DNA from: Microvirga ossetica
GTDB lineage: Bacteria > Pseudomonadota > Alphaproteobacteria > Rhizobiales > Beijerinckiaceae
Length of the DNA stretch: 64,000 nucleotides
Reading direction: 5' to 3'
Assembly: GCF_002741015.1 (NCBI RefSeq)
Contig: NZ_CP016616.1
Span: 4,373,501 to 4,437,500, forward strand
Shown here: positions 23,909-32,685 of the stretch, piece by piece
How the letters are laid out: every line of letters starts with the position of its first letter
Position numbering within the stretch: position 1 is the stretch's first letter
The notes under the pieces: model-generated
The model's database searches: none
The model's input: the letters and a program-made list of their open reading frames with translations, nothing else
Told to the model about the DNA's origin: nothing
Position numbers and translations under genes: made by a program

Positions 23909-24517
23909 ATGTTCTACGAAACCGCGACCAACGCCCACGGCCTGCCGCACGATCCCTTCAAGGCTATCGTCACGCCCCGTCCCATCGGCTGGATCACCGC
24001 CATGAGCGCGAAGGGGGAGGTGAACCTCTCGCCCTATTCGTTCTTCAACGCCGTCTCCGAGCGCCCGCCCATGGTGGCGTTCTCCTCCGCCGGCAAGAAG
24101 GACGCTCTCACCTTCATCGAGGAGACGGGCGAATTCGTCTGCAACCTCGCCACCTACGACCTGCGGGAGAAGATGAACGCCACCTCCGCGGTTCTGCCGC
24201 GTGGCGTGAACGAGATGGAGCATGCGGGCCTGACGCCGGCTCCCTCCCGCCTGGTGAAGCCGCCGCGGGTGGCGGACGCGCTGGCAGCCCTCGAATGCAA
24301 GTGGCTCCAGACCGTACCGCTCGAACCCTTGGGGGGAGGCGAGCCGTCCTATTATCTCGTGATCGGGCAGGTCATCGGCATCCATGTCGACGACCGCTAC
24401 GTCGTGAACGGCCTCGTCGACACCGCCGCCATGCGGCCCATCGCCCGCGCCGGCTACCGCGATTATTTCGTGGCGACGCCGGAAACCAAGTTCTCGATCA
24501 CCCGGCCGGGAGGATAA
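23909..24517 (+). CDS. Flavin reductase-like FMN-binding protein
   Basis: 202 residues, split-barrel flavin reductase-like domain: VTPRPIGWITAMSAKGEVNLSPYSFFNAVS near residues 20-50, PPMVAFSS, and ETGEFVCNLATYDL. The subgroup with the SPYSFFNAVS motif has FMN-binding proteins of unclear substrate, some acting as reductase partners. It is cytoplasmic. ATG 23909 gives MFYETATNAHGLPHDPFK. It follows the nitroreductase gene by 24 bases, and together they form a small flavin redox operon. Confidence 0.87.
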   Translation: MFYETATNAHGLPHDPFKAIVTPRPIGWITAMSAKGEVNLSPYSFFNAVSERPPMVAFSSAGKKDALTFIEETGEFVCNLATYDLREKMNATSAVLPRGVNEMEHAGLTPAPSRLVKPPRVADALAALECKWLQTVPLEPLGGGEPSYYLVIGQVIGIHVDDRYVVNGLVDTAAMRPIARAGYRDYFVATPETKFSITRPGG

Positions 24518-24555
24518 GTCTCCCTTGCTCTCTCGAGCATCCAGGCATCGACGAT

Positions 24556-24592
24556 AAAAAAAAGCGGCCCGCGAGGATCCTCGCGGGCCGCT
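24556..24592 (-). terminator. Strong terminator of the RTX gene
   Basis: A perfect 30-base palindrome (arms AGCGGCCCGCGAGGA / TCCTCGCGGGCCGCT, 24563-24592). On the minus strand it runs into eight T (A at 24556-24563). It lies 37 bases after the stop of the RTX protein gene and separates it from the convergent flavin operon. Confidence 0.9.
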
Positions 24593-24628
24593 TCCGTTCA
24601 TGAAGGTCCGGCGCGTCGCCAGGACCGG

Positions 24629-27421
24629 TTAGATGACGAAGAAGTCCTTGTAGGACAGCGTCGTCAGCTTCTTCGAGAGCTGAGCGAATTCCACCGCCTT
24701 GCCCTTGCCTGAACCGTCGGCGTCGTAGGACAGCACGCCGGTCTTGTCGTTGTAGATGATGTAGTCGTTCTTATCCTTGGCCTTGTCGCGGATGGTGAAG
24801 AACGACTTGCTGAGCTGCTTCGGGCTGGTGGCCGTTCCCGAACCCAGCTTCTTGAAGATGGCGTTGTCGAGATACAGGCTGTCGTCCTTGACCGAGAAGT
24901 CCTTGATCGTGTCGAAGTTCACCTTCCGGTCCGTGCTCGACGTGCCGAGCTTGGTGTCGAAGACGAACACGTCCTTACCCTTGCCGCCGGTCAGCAGATC
25001 GTTGCCGAGACCGCCCGAAAGCTTGTCGTTGCCGAGGCCGCCGTTGAACACGTCCTTGCCGACGCCGCCGACGAGAACATCCGTGCCGGTTGTGCCGGTG
25101 ACGTTTTCGCTTGCGACATCCGTGAGGTCGACGGTGAGGGTTTCCTCATAGGTCTTGTTATCCGAATCCGTCACCTGAACTCGGATTGTGTGGAAGGTCG
25201 CCTGCTCGTAATCGAGCTTGAGGCCATCCGCGACCACGATTGATGTGACACCATCCTTCGTCTCGAGCTTGAAGCGACCGCCCGCATCGTCGAGCAGAGC
25301 GAACTTCATCGCGCCGCCTTCCAGATCGGTGGCGGTGAGTCTGCCCACCGACGTTCCAGCGACTGCGTTCTCCGGCACCTTGCTGTTCGACAGGGTGATG
25401 TCGGCCGGTGCATCGTTCACCGCCTTGATCGCGATCGTGACCGTCTGCTCGATCGAGTGCTCGCCGTCCGAGATCACGATGATAAAGGTGTCGCTGCCGT
25501 TCACATCCTTGGCAGGCGTATAGGTGAACTTGCCGCCGGAGAAGGTGACTGTGCCCTTCTGCGGTCTTGCTCCGCTCTTCACGGAATAAGTGAGCGTATC
25601 GCCGTTCGGATCCGTCGCTCCGATATCCTTGACGATAGCAACATCCTCGTCAGTGGTCACATTCTGGGTAGCGTCGGCTACCGGCGAGTCGAGTTCGACA
25701 TCGGCGGCCCTCAGGGCAGTGATGAGGGCGCCCACGCCAAAGAACTGCTCTGCGTCCAGCATAGCCTCGGCAAGCCCGGCCATATAGGCGGCATCGTCGA
25801 AGTGCGATACGATCTCAGCCAGAACGAGCGTATAATCTTCGTGAGACAGTTCTTCCGCGCGCTCTTGTGCGTCAGGGTCCGTCGAAGCCGACCACTTCTC
25901 GATCAGTTCTTGACGATGATCATGGAGTTTGCCGATGTGCTCCTTCAGGGCGGCAACCACGTTCTCCTCGGTGGCCGCATTGATTGCATTAAGAGCATCG
26001 AACTTGGCGTGTTCGACGTCGATCTGATACCGCACTTCAAGGATGATGGTATCAAGCGATGCGAAATCGCCAAATAGGGTCTTGACCTCAAGCACCCCCA
26101 GGCCGATTGCTTGCTCGCGACCCTGATCGTCGGGAAGATCATCGAGCTTGTCGACGTGTCCTGCGTCGAGAAGAACCGAGGCATTGTCCTTGATGGCAGC
26201 CAGCGCCTCCTGCCATGTATCGGCCTCATTGAACGCGGCCACCACTGCATCGATAGCTCCATCGGCTTCGTCGAGCGCTGGGATGATCCTGCTATCGCCG
26301 AAGAACTGGCTGCCCTCCAGGGCGTTGCGCGCCGACAGCATCCGTGCGCCGAGCTGTGCCATGTAAGCGTCATCGTCTAGATGGGTTACAATCTCTGCCA
26401 GGGTGGTGGTGTAGTCAGCCTGTTGAAGAACTCCGGCAAGTGCAATCGCATCCGGGTCTTCGCTGGCCAACAGACCGGCGATCAGATCCTGCCGATGGGT
26501 ATTGACGAGTTCGATCGTCGCCTTGATGGCGTCCGTCATTTCCGCCGCCGTCGTGGCAGCGTCGAGTGCTGTAATGAACTCGAACTTGGCGTGCTCTGTA
26601 TCGATTTGATGATCGAGAGCCTCCTTAAGGTCGGCGATGGACTGAAAGTTTCCGAACAGAACCTTGGTTTGATTCAAGCCTAGGCCGATAGCCTGCTCGC
26701 GGCCTTGGCCGTCGGGCAGGTCATCAAGCTTGTCAAGACGAGCCTCGTCGAGCAGGAGCGAATCATATGTATTGATCGCTTCCAGAGCTTCCTGCCATGT
26801 ATCCGCTTCGTTGAATGCCGCCAGAATCTCCGCGTCGACAGCTTGATCTGCCGTATCGAGAGCCGTGATGAGAGTGCCGACGCCGAAGAAGGGACCGCTC
26901 TGCTCGCGAACTTCCATCATCTTTTCGGCCAGAAAATCGAGGTAATTTCCATCACTGAGGTCGGACGCGATCCGCTTCAGGACGACGGAGTAACCCTCGA
27001 TCTCGAGCGCATCGGCGCGAGCTTGGGCCTCAGGATCGGAACTCGCGGACCATTCTGCGATAAGAGCCTGTCGGTGATCGTTCAGGGTATCGATAATTTC
27101 GAGCGCTGCCCTCATCTCGCTGACGCTGCCAGCGTTCATGACGGCCTGGATAATCTGGAACTTTGCGTGCTCGACCTCGATCTGTTTTTGCACCGCAGCC
27201 TTGATCTGATCCACAGTGGTGAAGTCGCCGAAAAGGGTCTTGATCTCGATTACGCCCAGACCGATGGCCTGCTCCCGTCCCTGATCGTCGGGAAGGTCGT
27301 TGAGTTTGGCGCGATGACCATTCTCAAGCAGGAGGGCTGCATAGTCTTCGTTCTTGATGGCAGCCAGGGCCTCTTGCCAAGTGGTGGCGGCATTAAACGC
27401 GTCGAGTAGAGCCTGAGACAT
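24629..27421 (-). CDS. RTX-type exoprotein with three 190-residue repeats (930 aa)
   Basis: ATG 27419-27421 follows GGGGG at six bases; upstream in-frame sequence is not conserved. Residues 1-190, 195-385 and 390-575 are three copies of one helical unit: TWQEALxAI…L(N/D)DLPDxQGREQAIGLG…TEHAKF…HRQxLI…EIVxH…FFG. I do not recognise this unit. Residues 580-670 are a cadherin-like Ig sandwich (TDEDVAIVKDIGATDPNGDT). Residues 675-770 are a cadherin-type domain. Residues 775-822 hold four RTX calcium nonapeptides (GGVGKDVF, GGLGNDKL, GGLGNDLL, GGKGKDVF). The end fits a type I secretion signal. There is no Sec peptide and there are no cysteines. It is likely secreted to the cell surface or medium; adhesion is a guess. 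Confidence 0.87.
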   Translation of the reverse strand: MSQALLDAFNAATTWQEALAAIKNEDYAALLLENGHRAKLNDLPDDQGREQAIGLGVIEIKTLFGDFTTVDQIKAAVQKQIEVEHAKFQIIQAVMNAGSVSEMRAALEIIDTLNDHRQALIAEWSASSDPEAQARADALEIEGYSVVLKRIASDLSDGNYLDFLAEKMMEVREQSGPFFGVGTLITALDTADQAVDAEILAAFNEADTWQEALEAINTYDSLLLDEARLDKLDDLPDGQGREQAIGLGLNQTKVLFGNFQSIADLKEALDHQIDTEHAKFEFITALDAATTAAEMTDAIKATIELVNTHRQDLIAGLLASEDPDAIALAGVLQQADYTTTLAEIVTHLDDDAYMAQLGARMLSARNALEGSQFFGDSRIIPALDEADGAIDAVVAAFNEADTWQEALAAIKDNASVLLDAGHVDKLDDLPDDQGREQAIGLGVLEVKTLFGDFASLDTIILEVRYQIDVEHAKFDALNAINAATEENVVAALKEHIGKLHDHRQELIEKWSASTDPDAQERAEELSHEDYTLVLAEIVSHFDDAAYMAGLAEAMLDAEQFFGVGALITALRAADVELDSPVADATQNVTTDEDVAIVKDIGATDPNGDTLTYSVKSGARPQKGTVTFSGGKFTYTPAKDVNGSDTFIIVISDGEHSIEQTVTIAIKAVNDAPADITLSNSKVPENAVAGTSVGRLTATDLEGGAMKFALLDDAGGRFKLETKDGVTSIVVADGLKLDYEQATFHTIRVQVTDSDNKTYEETLTVDLTDVASENVTGTTGTDVLVGGVGKDVFNGGLGNDKLSGGLGNDLLTGGKGKDVFVFDTKLGTSSTDRKVNFDTIKDFSVKDDSLYLDNAIFKKLGSGTATSPKQLSKSFFTIRDKAKDKNDYIIYNDKTGVLSYDADGSGKGKAVEFAQLSKKLTTLSYKDFFVI

Positions 27422-27694
27422 AAATTCCCCCAATCGCCCGTTTTGGGCGAGATTTGTGGCGCCGAGGAACCGCTTGGGCGGGTTCGGCGATTCGTGAGTT
27501 TTCGTTTGTCCTGCCACTTCCAACCACGCGGAGATAGGACGATTTGTGGTGTTATATCGGATAAGACCACACAGTCGGGGTTGTACACTACCCAATTGGG
27601 TATTTTATAACGTTTGCATTCCTAATGGGCAGGTTGGCAGGGGCAGGTTGCTTTTCTGCAACACTGATACACTCTGCCGCAGCGTGAGTCTAAA

Positions 27695-28783
27695 ATGCCG
27701 GCGACCGAAGCGTTCTATGAGGCTGCGATCGTCCCCGAATTATGGGGGCGGGCCCTCGACCTGGCGTGTTCCACCTGGGGGGCCGACGGGGGCGTGCTCT
27801 CATCCTATGTGGACCGGCTAGGCGCCTTCATCCCGTCCGAGGGCGTCGAGGAGTTCTGCGCCCGGTTTCTCGAGGGCGGATGGGAGGCTCAGGACGTCCG
27901 CTCGCGGCGAGGCATTCCCCTGGCCCGCAAGGCGAAGGACATCGTCACCGATGCCGACTTCGTCACCTCGGACGAACGGAGGCAGCTGCCTCTCTATGCC
28001 GACTTCCTGCCTTCGGTCGGCTTCGGCGCGTTCGCAGGGACGATCCTGGCGGAAACGGGCGGTGCCAAGATCGCTCTCTCCCTTCATCGTAAGGCTCATC
28101 GGGAGCCTTTTTCGAAAGACGATCTCGCCCGGCTGCGCCATGACCTGACGCATGTGCGGCGGGCGGCGCGGCTCGCCTCAAAAGTTCGCATGTCCTACGC
28201 GGACGGGCTCGTCGACAGCCTGGAGCGTTTCACCTGCGGAGCCATCCTGGTCGATTGGCTTGGCCGCGTCATTCGCCTCAACGGGCGGGCGGAGGCGGCA
28301 CTCGGCGACCATCTGCAGATCGTCGCGTCGCGCCTGCGTTCGCCGCAACGCGAAACCAACAAGGCACTGCAGGACCTTATCGACGCCAGCATCCGTCCGC
28401 TGACGTCACGTCACGAACCTGGTCCGGGATCCGTCCTGCTGCAATGATCCCAAGGTCTTCCGCTTCTGCTGCAAGCCTATCCGGTCGCGCTCTCGGTCTG
28501 TGACGTGTTCCAGGGAGCGCGTGGCCTCCTGCTGATCAGCGATCCCACGGAGAGCCGCTCGCTTGCGCTGAATGCCCTCCAGGAGATCTTTCGGCTCACG
28601 CCGGCGGAGCTGCGCGTATCGTCGGCGCTTCTCGAGGGATTCGATACCAGGAAGATCGCAGACGATCATCGGATCGGCGCGGAGACCGTGCGCTACCACC
28701 TCAAGTCCGTCTTCGCGAAGACGGGAACAAGCCATCAGGCGCAGCTCGTGAGCCTGCTGTCGCGCTTCGTGGAGCGGGGCTGA
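27695..28783 (+). pseudogene. LuxR-type transcriptional regulator with an in-frame TGA
   Basis: One continuous frame of 363 codons is broken only by TGA 28445-28447 (codon 251). Before it is a 250-residue N-terminal region (MPATEAFYEAAIVPELWGRA … PGSVLLQ). After it the frame continues LPLLLQAYPVALSVCDVFQG and then a LuxR/GerE helix-turn-helix (LTPAELRVSSALLEGFDTRK … YHLKSVFAKTGTSHQAQLVS). The two parts match one known architecture, a sensor-like region plus C-terminal HTH. The stop may be a nonsense mutation, a read error, or permit a separate HTH product from GTG 28505. It is divergent from the RTX gene with 273 bases between, so it is a candidate regulator of it. Confidence 0.8.
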
Positions 28784-28855
28784 AGCTCAAAATCTGGCTT
28801 ATAATTCACTGGCAGTTTGCCAGAGCGATAATCTGTGGAAGTGAGGCTCTGGCCC

Positions 28856-29031
28856 ACCTCTCCTTGAGGGAGAGGTCGCGCCGGAGGCGCGGGTGAGGGG
28901 TTACGCCTTATTCGGATAGACCTGTGCCCCCTCACCCTCGCTGCGCTCGACCTCTCCCCATGCAAGTCGGGTGTTCCCGACTTGCACAGCAAGAACGGAT
29001 CTCGGGAACACCCGAGATCCGGGGAGAGGTG
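28856..29031. repeat. Composite palindromic repeat cluster
   Basis: At 28856-28900, CCTCTCC-TTGA-GGGAGAGG is followed by GGGTGAGGGG. An inverted partner starts at 28929 (CCCCTCACCC … CCTCTCCCC) and closes with GGGGAGAGG near 29030. Its loop contains two further perfect palindromes: TGCAAGTCGGG-TGTT-CCCGACTTGCA (28961-28986) and GGATCTCGGG-AACA-CCCGAGATCC (28997-29020). These are the same families as at 17794-18050. The gap 28784-29056 has no gene. Confidence 0.7.
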
Positions 29032-29056
29032 AAGCAGCGCCTGATGAGCCGGATTC

Positions 29057-29929
29057 TCAGAATTGGCCGGCCCGGCGCAGAAGCCGTTCGGCCCGCAGCA
29101 GGTGCGGACGGTCCACCATCTCGCCCTCGATTCCGACGACGCCCGCCTCCGGATTGGCCCGAAAGGTCTCGACGACGGCACGCGCGCGCTCGATGGCCTC
29201 GGAGGAGGGGGTGAAGGCGTCGTTGATGACGGGCACCTGGGCCGGGTGGATCGCCATCTTCGCAACAAAGCCGTCGCGGCGCGCCATGCGGCATTCGGCT
29301 TCGAGGCCGGTCATGTCGCGGAAATTGGTATAGACGGAATCGATGGCATCGACGCCGGCTGCGGTCGCGCCGAAGAGCGTGAGGGACCGCGCGAGGCGGT
29401 AGGGCTCCGTGTAGGCTCCGGCCTCGTCGCGGTTCGCCTCGGCTCCGAGATCGGCCGACAAATCCTCGCCGCCCCATGTCAGCCCCGTGAGCCGGTGGCT
29501 TGCACCGGCAAAGGTGCCGAGGGCGAAGATGCCGGCGGCATTTTCGGTCGCGATTGCGAGAATGCGGGTTGCGCCGTCGTCGAGGCCGAATTCCGCCTCG
29601 CGGACGGCGAGCTTTGCCCCGAGATGGGATACGTCCGCCCCGCCGACCGCCTTGGGCAGCATGATGCCGTCTGGTGCTGCGTTCATGACCCCATCGAGAT
29701 CCGCGTCGATCAGCCCGGTGGTCAGGCCGTTCACGCGCACGAACAGGCGCGGCCTTACCGCCGTAGCGCGCTGCTCAGCCAGAAACGCAGCCGTGACACG
29801 CCGGGCCTCCGGTTTGGCGGAGAGCGCAACCGAGTCTTCCAGATCGATGAGGAGGATATCGGCGCCCGAGCTCAGGCCCTTCTCGAGCTTCTTCGGGCTG
29901 TCGCCCGGCACGAAGAGCAGCGAGCGCAT
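29057..29929 (-). CDS. HpcH/HpaI-family CoA-ester lyase (CitE/malyl-CoA lyase-like)
   Basis: 290 residues from ATG 29927-29929 with AGAGGAG upstream. The TIM-barrel family signature is present: MRSLLFVPGDSPKKLEKGLS, DILLIDLEDSVA, LFVRVNG, DGIMLPKA, ILAIATENAAGIF and GGEDLSADLG, then FVAKMAIHPAQVP. Conserved acids (DLED, ATEN) bind Mg2+. Members cleave or condense malyl-, methylmalyl- or citramalyl-CoA; in serine-cycle and ethylmalonyl-CoA alphaproteobacteria relatives act as malyl-CoA lyase or thioesterase. The start overlaps the MaoC stop (TGATG), so the two are translationally coupled. Confidence 0.87.
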   Translation of the reverse strand: MRSLLFVPGDSPKKLEKGLSSGADILLIDLEDSVALSAKPEARRVTAAFLAEQRATAVRPRLFVRVNGLTTGLIDADLDGVMNAAPDGIMLPKAVGGADVSHLGAKLAVREAEFGLDDGATRILAIATENAAGIFALGTFAGASHRLTGLTWGGEDLSADLGAEANRDEAGAYTEPYRLARSLTLFGATAAGVDAIDSVYTNFRDMTGLEAECRMARRDGFVAKMAIHPAQVPVINDAFTPSSEAIERARAVVETFRANPEAGVVGIEGEMVDRPHLLRAERLLRRAGQF

Positions 29930-30408
29930 CACACGCTCCTCTTGCGCATGAAGGCTTGGCGGCGGCATTCGGCAATGAGGGTGCCATCCTGCTTGTAGGC
30001 GCGGTGGACGAAGTCGACGATGCCCGCATCGGGACGCGACTTGGATTCGCGCTTGGCGACGATCTCCGTCGTCGCATTCACCGTGTCGCCCTCGAACAGG
30101 GGCCCGGGAAATTTCACGTCCGTCATGCCGAGATTGGCGATGGTGGTGCCGACCGTCGTGTCGTTGACCGAGATGCCGATCATCAGGCCCAGGGTGAACA
30201 GGGAATTCATCAGCGGCTTGCCCCATTCCGTTTCCGTTGCGCAAAAATGCGCATCGATGTGCAGCGGCTGCGGGTTCAAGGTCATGTTGGAGAACAGCAT
30301 GTTGTCCATCTGCGTCACCGTCCGGGTCAGGCGGTGACGGATGGTGGTGCCGACGACGAAATCCTCGAAATAGAGGCCGCCTCTGGGGTGCCTGTTCTCA
30401 TCGTGCAT
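29929..30408 (-). CDS. MaoC-like (R)-specific dehydratase
   Basis: 159 residues, single hot-dog fold. The start ATG 30406-30408 gives MHDENRHPRGGLYFEDFVVG, with AGAGG upstream; the open frame before it is unrelated. The hydratase segment reads NMLFSNMTLNPQPLHIDAHF, where the usual Asp is Asn but the His is kept, followed by GTTIANLGMTDVKFPGPLFEGDT. This version is typical of mesaconyl-CoA/methylmalyl-CoA dehydratase-like proteins of alphaproteobacteria. Its coupling with the CoA-ester lyase supports a role in C4-C5 acyl-CoA interconversion. The exact substrate is not determined. Confidence 0.83.
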   Translation of the reverse strand: MHDENRHPRGGLYFEDFVVGTTIRHRLTRTVTQMDNMLFSNMTLNPQPLHIDAHFCATETEWGKPLMNSLFTLGLMIGISVNDTTVGTTIANLGMTDVKFPGPLFEGDTVNATTEIVAKRESKSRPDAGIVDFVHRAYKQDGTLIAECRRQAFMRKRSV

Positions 30409-30461
30409 GACGTAACCTCTTCGTTGTGATCGGCATGTTGGTTCCCATGCCTTCGATGGCG

Positions 30462-31235
30462 TCAATAGCCGAATTGCTCGCGCAGGATGCGCTCGTCCAG
30501 GCTGTGGCCCGGATCGTGCAGCATCACCAGATCGACGGTGCGATCCATCGAGACATGCACATGCGAGACGTTGCGGAACTCGGTGTGGTCGGCAACCGCG
30601 CTGACCGGACGGTTCTCCGCCTCCCGAACCTCGATCTGGATCTTGGCATGATCCGGCAGAAGCGCTCCGCGCCAGCGGCGCGGGCGAAAGGCGGAGATCG
30701 GCGTCAGGGCCAGAAGGGGTGCGTTGAGGGGCAGGATCGTTCCGCCGACCGAGAGGTTGTAGGCGGTCGATCCGGCAGGGGTCGAAACCAGGATACCATC
30801 CGCGATCAGCTCCGGGATCCGAACCTGCGAATCGACGCTCACGCGCAGCTTGCCCGCCTGGTAGGTCTGCCGAAACATGGCGACTTCGTTGATGGCGCGG
30901 GCGGTATGGGCGACGCCGTGCACGTCCCAGGCCACCATCAGCAGCGGATGCACTATGCTTCGTTCGGCCGCCTCCAGTCGTTCGAACAATTCCTCTTCCC
31001 GGTAGTCGTTCATCAGGAAGCCGACCGTGCCCTTGTTCATGCCGTAGATCGGCTTGGCCGTGCCCATGAACCGGTGCAGGCTCTGCAGCATGAGGCCGTC
31101 GCCGCCGAGCGCCACGATCACGTCTGCCTGCTCGGGAACAGCGTTCGCATAGCGGTCCTGCAGGATCTTCAAGGCGCCCTGGGCGTCAGGCGCGGCGCTG
31201 GCGACGAATGCGATGCTGTTGAAACGGCGGGCCAT
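30462..31235 (-). CDS. nadK: NAD kinase
   Basis: 257 residues. Phosphorylates NAD to NADP with ATP. The GGDG motif (ALGGDGLML, residues 42-50) and the second signature INEVAMFR are present, as is the conserved C-terminal block [20 protein letters not shown]. This is the compact alphaproteobacterial form without an N-terminal extension. ATG 31233-31235 starts [13 protein letters not shown]. It is read in the same direction as the MaoC/lyase pair 54 bases downstream and is divergent from cutA. Confidence 0.93.
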   Translation of the reverse strand: MARRFNSIAFVASAAPDAQGALKILQDRYANAVPEQADVIVALGGDGLMLQSLHRFMGTAKPIYGMNKGTVGFLMNDYREEELFERLEAAERSIVHPLLMVAWDVHGVAHTARAINEVAMFRQTYQAGKLRVSVDSQVRIPELIADGILVSTPAGSTAYNLSVGGTILPLNAPLLALTPISAFRPRRWRGALLPDHAKIQIEVREAENRPVSAVADHTEFRNVSHVHVSMDRTVDLVMLHDPGHSLDERILREQFGY

Positions 31236-31284
31236 GCCCAGTTACCCTCGTGGCGTCCCATCGGATGCGGAGGACAGGCATAGC

Positions 31285-31614
31285 ATGGATCGCCCACTTC
31301 TCGTCTATACGACCTTTCCCGATATGGACATCGCACTCTCGGTCGGGGAGGGGCTCGTTCGGGACAGGCTGATCGCCTGCATCAACGTGCTGCCGGGCAT
31401 GCATTCGGTCTATGCCTGGAAGGGCAGCATCGAGCGCGGGCAGGAGGTTGTGGCGATCCTGAAGACCCGCAAGGGCCTTCAGGATCGGGTGCATCAGGCG
31501 CTCAAGGAGAAGCATCCTTACGAGACGCCGGTCATCCTCTTCATCGAGCCGACCGGCGCGGATTCAGCCACCCTGGAGTGGATTTTGACAGAAACGTCCG
31601 CGAGCCAGCCTTAG
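31285..31614 (+). CDS. cutA: Divalent-cation tolerance protein CutA
   Basis: 109 residues from ATG 31285 with GGAGGA upstream. The trimeric ferredoxin-like CutA family is marked by YTTFPDMDIALSVGEGLV, LIACINVLPGMHSVYAWKG, and EVVAILKTRKGLQDRV with KEKHPYETPVIL. Its role in metal tolerance is indirect and its biochemistry unsettled. It is cytoplasmic. The TAG stop (31612-31614) overlaps the TAA stop of the convergent metallo-beta-lactamase gene. Confidence 0.93.
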   Translation: MDRPLLVYTTFPDMDIALSVGEGLVRDRLIACINVLPGMHSVYAWKGSIERGQEVVAILKTRKGLQDRVHQALKEKHPYETPVILFIEPTGADSATLEWILTETSASQP

Positions 31615-32594
31615 ACGGCCGGGCTCCACTGCACCGGTACGAAGCGGAAGCCGTCGCCGTCTTTGGTGATATGGCCCGTCGCCGGGAAGGGCGCATGGTA
31701 GAACGCGACCTGCGCCCGCTCCGAGGCGGCTAGGTCCAGCATCTTGCGGCGGGTGGCCCGCGCGACATCGGCATCCATGTCGAACACGGCCGACCAGTCC
31801 GGATTGCGCACGAACAGGGCCGGGTGATTGGCCGTGTCCGACAGGATCAGCAGCTTGCCCGAGCCGGAGGAGAGCATATACGCCGTGTGCCCTGGAGTAT
31901 GGCCCGGCGCGGCAACCGAGGTGAGCCCAGGCACAATCTCCTTGTCCATTTCATATTGCTTCACATCCTTGGCGATGGGGCTGAAGACGCGGCGGGCGCC
32001 GAGGAAGCCGCCTCTCATGTTCTCGGGAGCCTGGTTCATGCGGGCATCGTCCATCCAGAACGCCCATTCGGTGGCCGGAACCAGCACTTCGGCGTTCGGG
32101 AAGACGGCTGTGCCGTCCTTGCGGCGCATGCCATTGATGTGATCGCCGTGGAAGTGGCTGATGACGATTGTGTTGACCTGAGACGGGTCGAAGCCGGCGG
32201 CGCGGAAATTCTCCATCCAGCGTCCGGTCGTGGGGGCGCCGGAATCGCCGTTGCCCGTATCGATCAGGGTCAGGCGGCCGCCATTGTTCAGAACGAGCGC
32301 GGTGAAGCTGTTCTGGATCGTGTTCTGCGGCAGGAACGCATCGCGCGCGGCCTGCTGGACGGCGGAAAGCTCCGCATTGCGGATGAAGCCTTCGAGCGGA
32401 CGGGGCGCGGAGCCGTCATTGACGGCCGTCACTTCGATATCGCCGACCTTGTAGCGGTAGAAGCCGGGGGCTTGGCGCGACGCGGCGCCCTGTACCGGAG
32501 CGGGGGAGGAAGCGGTTTGGGCGAGCGCAGGCTCGGCGATGGGCGCGGCGGCGAGAGCGGTGCTGGCAAGTACGGTGCGGCGTGTGATCGTCAT
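31611..32594 (-). CDS. Exported metallo-beta-lactamase-fold hydrolase
   Basis: 327 residues from ATG 32592-32594 with GGAGA at seven bases. The N-terminus TITRRTVLASTALAAAP carries a twin-arginine pattern and a hydrophobic stretch ending AEPALA, suggesting Tat export to the periplasm. The fold shows SHFHGDHINGM (the H-x-H-x-D-H metal motif), a downstream GHTPGHTAYML histidine, and LILSDTANHP. Relatives include lactonases and other hydrolases; the substrate is unknown. It is convergent with cutA, their stop codons sharing two bases. Confidence 0.87.
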   Translation of the reverse strand: MTITRRTVLASTALAAAPIAEPALAQTASSPAPVQGAASRQAPGFYRYKVGDIEVTAVNDGSAPRPLEGFIRNAELSAVQQAARDAFLPQNTIQNSFTALVLNNGGRLTLIDTGNGDSGAPTTGRWMENFRAAGFDPSQVNTIVISHFHGDHINGMRRKDGTAVFPNAEVLVPATEWAFWMDDARMNQAPENMRGGFLGARRVFSPIAKDVKQYEMDKEIVPGLTSVAAPGHTPGHTAYMLSSGSGKLLILSDTANHPALFVRNPDWSAVFDMDADVARATRRKMLDLAASERAQVAFYHAPFPATGHITKDGDGFRFVPVQWSPAV

Positions 32595-32685
32595 GAGCGT
32601 CTCCAGGCATGGGAATGGGAGCCTAGAACGGCTACGTTTGGAGACAAGGGACTGGATTCTCACAAGTCAGCGAGTGAACCCGTTT

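Noticed and set aside
24629..27421. Pore-forming RTX toxin
   Set aside because: Only four calcium repeats, no hydrophobic pore region and no neighbouring acyltransferase or type I secretion genes in the window.
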